From Myxococcales bacterium (GTDB lineage Bacteria; Myxococcota_A; UBA9160; SMWR01), in the NCBI GenBank assembly GCA_022561775.1, contig JADFQO010000027.1:1-38396 (forward strand): a stretch of DNA of 38,396 nucleotides, given 5' to 3'. The notes under the pieces are model-generated. The model made no database searches. It was not told the DNA's origin and saw only the letters and a program-made list of their open reading frames with translations. Within the stretch, counting starts at the first letter, position 1. Each line of letters opens with the position of its first letter. Positions 17,318-25,419 of the stretch are shown here, piece by piece. The position numbers were made by a program, and so were the translations under genes.

Positions 17318-17400
17318 GAGGTGCGGATCCTAAGCCTCGTCCCGGGGGTCGTCAATCAGCCGCGGGGATCGCTTCCGCGGTCGACCGGTGCAGCTGTCGC

Positions 17401-18567
17401 TCAATCGAGTGCCGCGAGAAGCCGGTCGATTTCGTCTTCGGAGTTGTAGAAGTGAGGCGACGCGCGAACCCCACCGCGGCGTTCGATCACGAAGATTCGC
17501 TCGGCGCGCAGCCTTCGCACGGTGTCAGCAGGTGATTGGCCGGGGATCACAAAGGAGACGATGCCGGAGGCTTCACCCGGCCCGCGCGGGCTTCTGAGTT
17601 CGGCGCCCCGATTGCGCAGTCCGCTCACCAGGCGGTCCGTGAGCGCGAGGACCCGCTCTCCGATCGCGGACACATCGAGTTCGAGCAAGAGATCAATGGC
17701 TGCGCCAAGCGCAAAGATTCCCGGCGTGTTCGGTGACCCCTCCTCGAAGCGGCCCGCGCCGGGCTGGAGATCCATGTGGTAGGTGTCGAAGTCCCGGTTG
17801 TTTCGCACGCTGCGCCAACCGACGATCCGAGGCGTGATGAGATCCTGCACGCGCTTCGAACAGAAGAAGATTCCGCAGCCCTCCACGGACAGCATCCATT
17901 TGTGGCCATCGGCAGCCAGAAAGTCGATCCCGCATTTTTCCACGTCGATCGGAAAACAACCGACGCTCTGAATCGCGTCGACGCAGAACAACACGCCGTG
18001 TTCGCGGCACATGCCGCCGAGTGCCTCGAGGTCGTTGCGCGCTCCACTTCCGAACTCGACCGACGACAGTGCGAGCAATCGCACCCGCCGACTCTGAAGG
18101 GCCTCTTCGACGACCGCGAGTGGAAGGCGCCCGCCTCGGCCGTGAAGCATCACGGTCTCGACCCCGCGGCCGCGTAGGCTCCACCAGGGATAGACGTTGG
18201 ATGGGTATTCGAGGTCGCAGGTCAGAACTTCGTCTCCGCGCTTCCAGTCCAGACCCGATGCGACGATTCCGAGACCCTCCGTGGTGTTCTTGACGAACGC
18301 GATTTCGTCGACACTCGCGTTGAGTAGCAGTGAAGCCCGCCCGCGCACCCGCTCGATCTCGGCGTCGAAAAATCGCGGATAATTGAACGCACCGAGGCGG
18401 ACGGCTTCTCCCGCGTAGCGTCGAATGGCTTCGTCGACTCGGCTCGAGATGGGAGCGACACCGGCGTTGTTGAAGTAGGCCATTTCTCCGGTCACGGGAA
18501 ACAGACTGCGGGTTCGCTCCCAGTTCATGCTCGAGGTCGGGTGTTCGGGCACAGGTGCTTCCGTCAA
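17401..18567 (-). CDS. Class V aminotransferase / cysteine desulfurase-like PLP enzyme
   Basis: A 388-residue fold-type I PLP enzyme of the class V (NifS/IscS-like) group. It begins YFNNAGVAPI, typical of this family, has CVDAIQSVG with the pyridine-binding Asp197, and ADGHKWML with Lys223 as the PLP Schiff base. FEEGSPNTPG provides the phosphate-contacting loop. An obvious mobile-loop active Cys for desulfurase activity is not clear, so transaminase, isopenicillin-N-epimerase-like or lyase activity is equally possible. The start TTG 18567 overlaps the helicase stop (TTGA), implying coupling; ATG 18528 is an alternative. Confidence 0.82.
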   Translation of the reverse strand: MTEAPVPEHPTSSMNWERTRSLFPVTGEMAYFNNAGVAPISSRVDEAIRRYAGEAVRLGAFNYPRFFDAEIERVRGRASLLLNASVDEIAFVKNTTEGLGIVASGLDWKRGDEVLTCDLEYPSNVYPWWSLRGRGVETVMLHGRGGRLPLAVVEEALQSRRVRLLALSSVEFGSGARNDLEALGGMCREHGVLFCVDAIQSVGCFPIDVEKCGIDFLAADGHKWMLSVEGCGIFFCSKRVQDLITPRIVGWRSVRNNRDFDTYHMDLQPGAGRFEEGSPNTPGIFALGAAIDLLLELDVSAIGERVLALTDRLVSGLRNRGAELRSPRGPGEASGIVSFVIPGQSPADTVRRLRAERIFVIERRGGVRASPHFYNSEDEIDRLLAALD

Positions 18568-21500
18568 CCGTTCGTGCGAGGTGCGGTTGCCGGGGCGCTC
18601 TCACCGCTCGATCGCTTGCGTGGGGAGCCGGTGCGCCGGCGCCGTCGGTCCGCCTGGTTCGCGGCTTCGGCGGGGCGCGCGTGGGCGCGTTCGACGAGCT
18701 CTGGTATCCGCCAGGATGCGGGCAGTCGAACGCGATCGCCTCTCTTGGTTCGGAAACAGAGGTGTCCGTGTTCGCCTGCGTGGTGGAGAAGATCGATCAG
18801 CAGCGAGACGTCCTGTCGGCAGTATCGCTCGATCTCGTCCACGCGACCCTCCTTCCACCACACCAGTGATTGCAATCCGTCGCCGCCCTTGCTCGCTCCC
18901 AGAGTTTCTTCGGCCAGGTGGCCGAGCGCAAGTCGATAACCCAGCCGTTGGTGGATGGCGGCCAACATATCGAAGGTGGGAAGCGTCCGCAGATCCGCAT
19001 CCGTGTAACCGCGAAGCACCGCGTAGTCGAAGCCGATGATGTTGAATCCGACAACGAGATCGGCATCACCCAATCGCTCGATCAGCCGGTGCACGTCGTT
19101 CTCGTAAAAGGTTTCGAACTGCTCGGTCTGGGTGTCGTAGATGACTGCCAGCGCCATCCGCATCAGGTGAGCGTTGTGCCAGCCGCCCACTTCTTCTGCA
19201 CTGCGCTGGGTTTCGAGATCGAAGAAGATGACGCGATGGGCCGTCGGTGTTTCCGGTGGAGGCGCCGGATCTTCGATCGTCGGCGCCTTGACTGGCAGGC
19301 CGCCCGCCTCTCGCCGCTTGGGAAGCGGATCGCGTGCCAGGAGCAGCCGCAAGGTCATCACCGCAGCCGCCTTGTCGATTGGGCGATTGCCGCTTCCGCA
19401 TTTGGGAGAGTGCACGCAGGCCGGGCATCCATCGTCGCACGGACAGTCGGAAATGAGATCGCAGGTTGCATCGAGCAAGACCTCGACGCGGTCGAACATG
19501 CTGGCCGCGAGGCCGACGCCGCCGGGTTGCCCGTCGTAGAAGAAGATCGCTGCGTGCCCGATCTGCGGGTGACGGGTGTAGGAGATGCCGGCAACGTCGT
19601 GTCGGTCGCAGAGCGCAAAGAGGGGGAAGAGCGAGAGCGCGGCGTGTTCCGAGGCGTGGATACCGCCCATCACGTGGCGCCCCGCGGCCTCGAGGGCCTG
19701 CGGGATTTCGTCTGGAAACTCGAGCCAGATTCCGACCGTTTCGAAGGACGTGGGCGGCAGGTCGAGGGTTTCGGTGCCGAGCAGATCTTGTCCTCGGATT
19801 CGCCGCCGTTCGAAGCCGGTGATGGTCGTGGTGATTTTTACTCGGCCCTCGACGACTCGAAAGCCGCCGCCGGGACGTGATCGCTTTCGCGTGAGAATTT
19901 CTGTCTGCTTCTCGGAGATGGCTCGGGTGTAGTGGGGCGAATTTACGGGGCGCACGGAGACGGAGTGCTCGTCCCGGTCGAGGCGGGTCACGAGAAACTG
20001 GCGCCCGTGGTGGAGGTAGATGGCGCCTTCGTGGCACTCCGAAAATACGTTCGCCGAACCGATCGTCCCGATGATCTCGACCTCGGCAGTCTTTGAGTCC
20101 ACGACGCTGATTGCGTAACTCGTGCCGATCTGGCGAAGACTGACGTCGCGGTGGGGTCGCGTTCTCGCGGAGAACCACTCGCTTCCGGCTTCGCTGCGCA
20201 GGAGTTGGCCGCCTTCCTCGAGAGCGTCGATTAGCTTGCGTACATCGGGGGAGTCCAGCCAGGCTTCGTCGGCGCGCAGCGGAACCTCCAGGGCCGCGCA
20301 GGGCAGGTGGGCGGCGGCGACATCGGCATTGTTGGGATCCGTGACCGCGTGTTCAAAGCCGCGGTCGGTGAGTTCTCGGGGGTGTGATACGAGGTATTGA
20401 TCGAGCGCATCGGGCTGCGCGATCAACGCGATGGCGGCTTCGCCCGTTCGCCCGACGCGTCCAGCGCGCTGCCAGGTAGCCACTTGGCTTCCCGGGTAGC
20501 CGACGAGCAGGCATACGTCGAGGCCGCCCACGTCGATGCCGAGTTCCAGAGCGGACGTCGAAATGACACCGCGCAAATCGCCCGCGAAGAGCCGGCGCTC
20601 GATCTCCCGCCGCTCCGACGGCAGAAAGCCGGCCCGGTAGGAGCTGATTTTAGAATTGAGAGCGGGCTCGGCCTCCACCACCCACTGGTGGATCAACTCG
20701 GTGATGATGCGCGCCTTGGTGAAGGCGATCGTCCGAAGCCCGAGGCCGACGGAGAGTCTAAAAAGTCTGGCCGCCAGGCTGTAGGGCGAACCGGTTGGCC
20801 GGAAGAACAGGATCTGACGCGTGGTTCGCGGCGCTCCACTTTCCTCGACGACTACAAACGGTCGGCCGGTCAGCTGCGTCGCGAGTTCGCCGGGATTTGC
20901 GATCGTCGCCGAGGTGGCGACGAATTGAACTCGCGTACCGTGAAAGCGGGTGACGCGATCGAGTCGGCGCAACAGCTGCGCGACGTGTGAACCAAAGATG
21001 CCGCGGTAGGTGTGCAACTCGTCGATGACGACGATCCGAAGCCCCTCGAAAAACGCTCGCCAACTCGCGTGATGCGGCAGAATGCCCGCGTGAAGCATGT
21101 CGGGCGTCGTGATGAGGATCTGGGGCGGAGACTCGCGAATCTTCCGACGCTGGCTGTGGGGCGTGTCCCCGTCGTAGATTGCGACGCGAATGTGCGCTGC
21201 CGCGTGACCGAGTCGTTCGATGTCGCGTTCGAGCCGGCGGCGCTGATCCCGTTCGAGTGCTTTGAGGGGAAAGAGATAGAGGGAGCGGTTCTCGGGGTCG
21301 GCGAGTGACTGTCGGAGAGCCGAGAAATTGTAGACCAACGTCTTGCCACTGGCCGTTGGTGTGGCGAGCACCAGATTGTTTCCGCTTTCGATCAGACGCA
21401 GCGCGCGGGACTGGTGGGTGTAGAGGTCGCGAATCTTCTGCTCGGCGAGTAGTGGCCGGAGCGCCTCGAATTCCGCTGGCAGTGCGGGGTCGAACTTCGG

Positions 21501-21626
21501 GGCCGCTCCGGGCAGCGTTTCGCAGTGCACCAGCGCTTCCCGGAGCTCTCGCTCGGTTCGAATCGCGTCTACGAAGGCCCCGACTTCAGCCAAGCGGAAT
21601 CCTTGAAATCCTCGGGCTGCAGCCAC
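18564..21626 (-). CDS. MrfA-type DEAH helicase fused to an MrfB-type 3'-5' exonuclease
   Basis: A 1020-residue protein with two parts. Residues about 60-780 match the MrfA/YprA (Hrq1-like) superfamily 2 helicases: Walker A TPTASGKT, DEAH-box variant VIDELHTY, SATIANP, motif VI QRAGRVGR, then a DUF1998-type C-terminal region with the cysteine cluster CPCDDGCPACVHSPKCG. Residues 799-950 form an RNase H-fold exonuclease: Asp803 and Glu805 in FDLET, VGFNIIGFDY with Asp867, and Tyr935-x3-Asp939 (YCRQD). In Bacillus subtilis MrfA and MrfB are separate proteins that repair mitomycin lesions; here they appear joined. A basic Arg/Pro/Ser tail ends the protein. GTG 21626 is the annotated start; TTG 21593 behind AAGGA is an alternative. 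Confidence 0.87.
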   Translation of the reverse strand: MAAARGFQGFRLAEVGAFVDAIRTERELREALVHCETLPGAAPKFDPALPAEFEALRPLLAEQKIRDLYTHQSRALRLIESGNNLVLATPTASGKTLVYNFSALRQSLADPENRSLYLFPLKALERDQRRRLERDIERLGHAAAHIRVAIYDGDTPHSQRRKIRESPPQILITTPDMLHAGILPHHASWRAFFEGLRIVVIDELHTYRGIFGSHVAQLLRRLDRVTRFHGTRVQFVATSATIANPGELATQLTGRPFVVVEESGAPRTTRQILFFRPTGSPYSLAARLFRLSVGLGLRTIAFTKARIITELIHQWVVEAEPALNSKISSYRAGFLPSERREIERRLFAGDLRGVISTSALELGIDVGGLDVCLLVGYPGSQVATWQRAGRVGRTGEAAIALIAQPDALDQYLVSHPRELTDRGFEHAVTDPNNADVAAAHLPCAALEVPLRADEAWLDSPDVRKLIDALEEGGQLLRSEAGSEWFSARTRPHRDVSLRQIGTSYAISVVDSKTAEVEIIGTIGSANVFSECHEGAIYLHHGRQFLVTRLDRDEHSVSVRPVNSPHYTRAISEKQTEILTRKRSRPGGGFRVVEGRVKITTTITGFERRRIRGQDLLGTETLDLPPTSFETVGIWLEFPDEIPQALEAAGRHVMGGIHASEHAALSLFPLFALCDRHDVAGISYTRHPQIGHAAIFFYDGQPGGVGLAASMFDRVEVLLDATCDLISDCPCDDGCPACVHSPKCGSGNRPIDKAAAVMTLRLLLARDPLPKRREAGGLPVKAPTIEDPAPPPETPTAHRVIFFDLETQRSAEEVGGWHNAHLMRMALAVIYDTQTEQFETFYENDVHRLIERLGDADLVVGFNIIGFDYAVLRGYTDADLRTLPTFDMLAAIHQRLGYRLALGHLAEETLGASKGGDGLQSLVWWKEGRVDEIERYCRQDVSLLIDLLHHAGEHGHLCFRTKRGDRVRLPASWRIPELVERAHARPAEAANQADRRRRRTGSPRKRSSGESAPATAPRTNG

Positions 21627-21727
21627 CGCTTTGGGATGGCGCCGCAGGCGGAGCGCTCCGGAACGCGGAGGGTGAGCGCTGCGTTTTGCGGCTGGCTCGA
21701 GCTGACGTTTGGGCTGGAGGCTGGTGC

Positions 21728-21757
21728 AGCCTATCTCGCAAACGGGTGCCGGATCAA
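21728..21757 (-). promoter_or_regulatory. Candidate promoter of the helicase-aminotransferase operon
   Basis: Minus-strand TTGATC (21757-21752) and TAGGCT (21733-21728) with an 18-nt spacer point to the helicase start. The -35 lies in GGGACTTGATCCGGC, differing by one base from the corresponding stretch before lon. It also falls within the Rrf2 upstream region, so regulation by that factor is possible. Confidence 0.35.
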
Positions 21758-21811
21758 GTCCCTATGGGCCGCTTGCTTGGCGGGGGGGTGTTCGTGCATT
21801 CTTGGGCTTCG

Positions 21812-22264
21812 ATGCGATTTTCGCTTCAGGTTCAATACGCGATTTGCGGCAGCTTTGATCTCGCCTACAACGGAGGAGGGAAACCCGTCCAGATTCGCGT
21901 AATCAGCGAGCGCCAGGCGATCCCAGCGCGGTATCTGGAGCAGATCTTCCAGCGCCTGCGGCGGGCGGGACTGGTCCACAGTAAGCGCGGCCCGGGCGGC
22001 GGTTACACGCTCGCTCGCTCATCTGAAGAGATCAGCCTCCGAGAAATCATCGAGGCGCTTGAGGGCCCCCTATCCGAGGGTCTGGAGATGAGTTCCCCCG
22101 ACGACCCGTCGAAGCAAGTGTTTCGGCCGTCCTTCGTCTGGGGCGCGGTCGCAGAACGGCTCGCGGATGCGCTCTCGGAGATCAGTCTGGGCGCTCTCTG
22201 CAAACAGGCCGTTCGCGCGAATCTTCGCAGGGCTCATCCAGACGCGCCCATGTACTTCATCTGA
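21812..22264 (+). CDS. Rrf2-family transcriptional regulator
   Basis: A 150-residue winged-helix regulator. The N-terminal MRFSLQVQYAICGSFDLAYN, the recognition region ISERQAIPARYLEQIFQRL, and the wing GPGGGYTLAR are characteristic of Rrf2 proteins, followed by LREIIEALEGPL. The three clustered cysteines that bind an iron-sulfur cluster in IscR are absent, so it is more likely a CymR-like or other ligand-sensing member. ATG 21812 fits the family N-terminus; the open frame to 21305 is not supported. Divergent from the helicase and upstream of the JAMM-Sat operon, it may control cysteine or sulfate genes; that is inference. Confidence 0.88.
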   Translation: MRFSLQVQYAICGSFDLAYNGGGKPVQIRVISERQAIPARYLEQIFQRLRRAGLVHSKRGPGGGYTLARSSEEISLREIIEALEGPLSEGLEMSSPDDPSKQVFRPSFVWGAVAERLADALSEISLGALCKQAVRANLRRAHPDAPMYFI

Positions 22265-22473
22265 TTCGCGAACCCGCCCGACGGGCGCGCTGCGGGGCGC
22301 TCGCAGGAGCGGGTGTCGTCGCGTAGAATGCGGTGTCTGCTGGTGCCCCCCGAATTCGAGGCTGGGAATCGGCCTCACGGGCGACCCCCGGCTGTGGCTC
22401 TGCGACGCGCGTGCATCAGCTTCCGGGTCGCCGGGTGGCCGGGAAGGCCGCAATCCGGCAGGCGGAACGCCAG

Positions 22474-22998
22474 ATGATCGACGATGGACAAAGAGGGCAG
22501 AGGCGTATCGATGTCGACGAGGCGCTGCCCTCGGTGGAGATCCCTCGGCGGATTCTCAACGATCTCTACGCGCATGCGATCGAGACCCTGCCCGACGAGT
22601 GCTGCGGGCTGATCGTCGGCACAGACGAAGACCGTTTTCAGCGTCTCGTGCGTTGCCGCAACGAGATGACGATGCACCATCGACAAGACCCCGTCGAATT
22701 TCCGCGGGATGGATCGGAAGCGTTCTATATGAATTCACTCGACTACATGATGGTTCAGGAAGAGGCCGAAGCGCGGGGAGCGCGGGTGACGGCCGTCTAC
22801 CACTCGCACGTTGGCGTAGGCGCGTACCTCTCCGGAATGGATCTGGCCTACGCGGAGAGCGCGAGCTTCCCGTTTCCCGATGCGGATCACATTGTCGTCG
22901 CAGTATTCGACCGCAAAGTGGATTCCGTGGCCTTCTTCCGACAGGATGGGGAAGGTCAGTCGTTTCTCGGACGCACGGTCGTCTCTTCCGAATCATGA
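22474..22998 (+). CDS. M67-family JAMM metallopeptidase (Mov34/MPN-like)
   Basis: A 174-residue zinc peptidase with a full JAMM motif: Glu42 in ECCGL, His110 and His112 in YHSH, Ser120 and Asp123 in LSGMD. Prokaryotic members cleave isopeptide or peptide bonds next to ubiquitin-like sulfur carriers; Mec of mycobacteria frees cysteine from the carrier CysO. No ubiquitin-like gene is present in the window, so the substrate is open. Position before ATP sulfurylase supports a role in sulfur or cysteine metabolism. ATG 22474 is the best start but has a weak ribosome site; a TAGAAT -10-like box lies at 22324-22329. The stop overlaps the next ATG (ATGA). Confidence 0.87.
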   Translation: MIDDGQRGQRRIDVDEALPSVEIPRRILNDLYAHAIETLPDECCGLIVGTDEDRFQRLVRCRNEMTMHHRQDPVEFPRDGSEAFYMNSLDYMMVQEEAEARGARVTAVYHSHVGVGAYLSGMDLAYAESASFPFPDADHIVVAVFDRKVDSVAFFRQDGEGQSFLGRTVVSSES

Positions 22999-24035
22999 GG
23001 AGTGCACGGATTGCGTTCGCTGCGGGGCTGATGCTTGTCGCGCCCGGTTGCCAGGGCCCGGGCGTAGCACGACGGGAGATTCCAGAAGATCCCATCGCGT
23101 TCATCTTTCATCCCGAGGACGAGGCGCGCCGCCGCGCAGAGGTGTACGCGAAGCGGGCGACGCCCGAGCCCCGGAGTGGGCTCGAGGTTCCCACGGTCGT
23201 CCAACTGAATCGGTTTCGCGATTACCTCGAGCAGACTTTTGGCAGCCGCGCCGATGATGAATTCGCGGGTCGGCTCTCCCTTTTGAATCCCAGGAGCAGG
23301 CAGGTGACGGTTCTCGAGTCCGCGCGGAAAGGTGCGATTCCGCTGGTCTGGTCTCCGGATCGCGATCGACTGCTGTTCGCCCAGAGGGAGTTGGGGAAGC
23401 TTCAACTTTTCGAATATCAGCGCGACTCGCGGGTGGTGTCTCAAATCACCGCAGGACCGGACCATCACCCGCAGGGCTGCTACGGGCCGGGCGGCCGGTT
23501 GATCGCAGTGGTCGCGAAGCGCGCGGGATCGACGGAGGATCGGACCGGTGGGGGAAAGCTGGTTTCGCGAATTGCGCTGATGGGTCCGGGCGATGCGGTC
23601 GAATCGATCTCCCCGGGGCCGACGGACGGAGAACCGGCCTGCAGCCCCGACGGCACCGCGGTTGCCTACGTTCGTCTGTTTTCCGACGCGCGCAGTGAGA
23701 TCTGGATTCACTCTTTTGCAGACGAAGAGCCCGCCCGCGCCATCGTGCAGGGTCGCGAACCCTCTTTTTCTCCCGATGGGGAGTGGATCGTCTACAGCCG
23801 CGTCGTCGGCAAGACGCCCGCTTTATGGCGCGTTCGCCGCGACGGGAGCGGCCGCACCCGACTCGGGCGAGGCTCGGGTGCGGATGAGTACGGCCCGGCG
23901 GTTTCGCCGGATGGCTCGCTCGTGGTCTACGAGTCCGTATTCGGCAATCGATATCGGCTCTTCGTAAGGCGATTCGATGGAACGGGGGACAGTGTTCTGT
24001 TCTCGGATGGAGATGGCACGCATGCTGTGTGGTAG
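22995..24035 (+). CDS. PD40/TolB-like beta-propeller lipoprotein
   Basis: A 346-residue exported protein. The N-terminus is a short signal peptide ending in APGC (Cys19), suggesting a lipoprotein although the lipobox is not ideal. From about residue 110 it carries WD40-like PD40 repeats marked by WSPDRDRLLFA, SPDGTAVAYV, SPDGEWIVYS and SPDGSLVVYE, as in TolB propellers. It probably binds a protein or polymer in the periplasm; it lacks the TolB N-terminal domain, so it is not TolB itself. ATG 22995 overlaps the JAMM stop by 4 nt, and sat starts 18 nt after its stop, so the three are likely co-transcribed. Confidence 0.85.
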   Translation: MRSARIAFAAGLMLVAPGCQGPGVARREIPEDPIAFIFHPEDEARRRAEVYAKRATPEPRSGLEVPTVVQLNRFRDYLEQTFGSRADDEFAGRLSLLNPRSRQVTVLESARKGAIPLVWSPDRDRLLFAQRELGKLQLFEYQRDSRVVSQITAGPDHHPQGCYGPGGRLIAVVAKRAGSTEDRTGGGKLVSRIALMGPGDAVESISPGPTDGEPACSPDGTAVAYVRLFSDARSEIWIHSFADEEPARAIVQGREPSFSPDGEWIVYSRVVGKTPALWRVRRDGSGRTRLGRGSGADEYGPAVSPDGSLVVYESVFGNRYRLFVRRFDGTGDSVLFSDGDGTHAVW

Positions 24036-24053
24036 AGAAGGAGCGATCGAGAG

Positions 24054-25328
24054 ATGATGGAAAGCAAGATTGAACCGGGAGCCGAGCTGGTGCCGGTACA
24101 CGGCGGGTTGGCCGAGTTGGTCGACCGCCGGGTCCCGCTCGGAGAACGGAGCGGGTTTGTGAAGGAAGCGGAACGACTTCCGTCGGTACGCGTCACGCGG
24201 GCCGATCTTTCGACCGTCTATCGGATTTCCGATGGCGCCTTGTCGCCCATGGAAGGCCCGATGCGCGCCGAAGTGTGGAATCGCGTTCTCGATGAACAGT
24301 GCGTCGAAGTGGGCGGGCGCCGTTACGCGTGGGCGATCCCGCTGTCACTTCCGCTGACGTCGGAGGAGGCCTCGTTGTTGTCCTCGGGGGAATCGGCCGC
24401 GGTTCGAGACGAGTCGGGCGCGGTGGTCGGGATCGTCGATGAACTCGAAGTCTTCGATTGGGACAAGACGCGCTACATCGAGAAGGTGTACCGGACGGAT
24501 CGCTTCGATCATCCCGGCGGGCGCGCGGTCGAGAGCGACCCGCGCGATCAATTACTCGGAGGCGCGCTGCGCGCGCTCCCGCAACCCGTCGATCTCCATT
24601 ACGGCGAGTACATGCTCTCGCCGAGGATGACCCGCGCGTTCATTCGGGAGCGTAAATGGGATCGCGCGTTGGCTTTTCAGACCCGCAATCCGCTGCATCG
24701 CGCCCACGAATACGCGCTGGTCGCAGGCGCCGAAAAGCTCACACGAGCGGGTCATTTTACGGGAGTCGTCCTCAATCCGCTGGTCGGTGAACTCAAGGGC
24801 GACGATGTGCCGGCAGCCACCCGAATGCGCTGTTACCGACTGCTCCACGATCAGCGACTGCTCGGAGAGGGCGACAGGGACGAGGCTCTCTGGCGTTCTG
24901 TCGGGTACGAATTGTCGGAAGTATTCGAGTTGATCGGGCTCGACATCAAGATGTTCTACGGAGGTCCGAGCGAAGCCGTGATGCACGCGATCTACCGTCA
25001 AAATTACGGCTTCAGCGATCTCGTGGTCGGCCGCAAACATGCCGATGCGCCCTACGAAGATGGCAGCCCGATCTGGGGCGACTTCGACGCCCAGGAGGTA
25101 TTCGAACAGCTATCGGGTGAACTGCACATCTCGCCCTGCAAAATCGGGTTCGCTGCGTTTTACGAATCGCTCGGGCGCGTCGATCTCACCGAGAACCATC
25201 CCGACGAAAAGCCGGTGACGGTCAGTGGTACCAAGGTACGCGAACAGCTGCGCTCTGGAGAGACTCCCGATCCGAGAATCATGCGACCGGAGGTCGCCGC
25301 AATCCTGATCGAAGCATTTCGCTCGTGA
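24054..25328 (+). CDS. sat: Sulfate adenylyltransferase (ATP sulfurylase)
   Basis: Converts ATP and sulfate to adenosine 5'-phosphosulfate, the activation step for sulfate assimilation or reduction. The 424-residue single-polypeptide form has QTRNPLHRAHEY (the QxRNP-x2-xRxH active-site signature) near residue 208, GRKHADAP, and SGTKVREQL near the C-terminus. There is no fused APS kinase domain. ATG 24054 is directly followed by a second ATG (24057); AAGGAG lies about 10 nt upstream. It is last in the JAMM-propeller-sat operon. No apr or dsr genes are present, so assimilatory versus dissimilatory use cannot be decided. Confidence 0.96.
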   Translation: MMESKIEPGAELVPVHGGLAELVDRRVPLGERSGFVKEAERLPSVRVTRADLSTVYRISDGALSPMEGPMRAEVWNRVLDEQCVEVGGRRYAWAIPLSLPLTSEEASLLSSGESAAVRDESGAVVGIVDELEVFDWDKTRYIEKVYRTDRFDHPGGRAVESDPRDQLLGGALRALPQPVDLHYGEYMLSPRMTRAFIRERKWDRALAFQTRNPLHRAHEYALVAGAEKLTRAGHFTGVVLNPLVGELKGDDVPAATRMRCYRLLHDQRLLGEGDRDEALWRSVGYELSEVFELIGLDIKMFYGGPSEAVMHAIYRQNYGFSDLVVGRKHADAPYEDGSPIWGDFDAQEVFEQLSGELHISPCKIGFAAFYESLGRVDLTENHPDEKPVTVSGTKVREQLRSGETPDPRIMRPEVAAILIEAFRS

Positions 25329-25366
25329 AGCTGGCGCGCCCGAAGCGTTCGCCCGCTAGGAGCGTG

Positions 25367-25416
25367 ACCCCAGAATGGGGTTGCGCGACGACGCAAAGCG
25401 AATCCGGCGGATTCGC
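25367..25416. terminator. Paired hairpins between convergent sat and GAF-GGDEF genes
   Basis: Two strong inverted repeats fill the convergent gap: ACCCC-AGAAT-GGGGT (25367-25381) and GCGAATCC-GGC-GGATTCGC (25398-25416). Only short T runs follow on either strand, so they may act as bidirectional terminators of low efficiency or merely as transcript-end stabilisers. Confidence 0.4.
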
Positions 25417-25419
25417 CAG

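Noticed and set aside
19324..19339. Second perfect GG-N10-GC sigma-54-like element (minus strand)
   Set aside because: It lies deep inside the helicase-exonuclease coding sequence with no gene start downstream; likely chance.
22167..22994. 276-codon upstream extension of the propeller lipoprotein frame
   Set aside because: It reads out of frame through the Rrf2 3' end and the JAMM gene; the ATG at 22995 begins a signal peptide.
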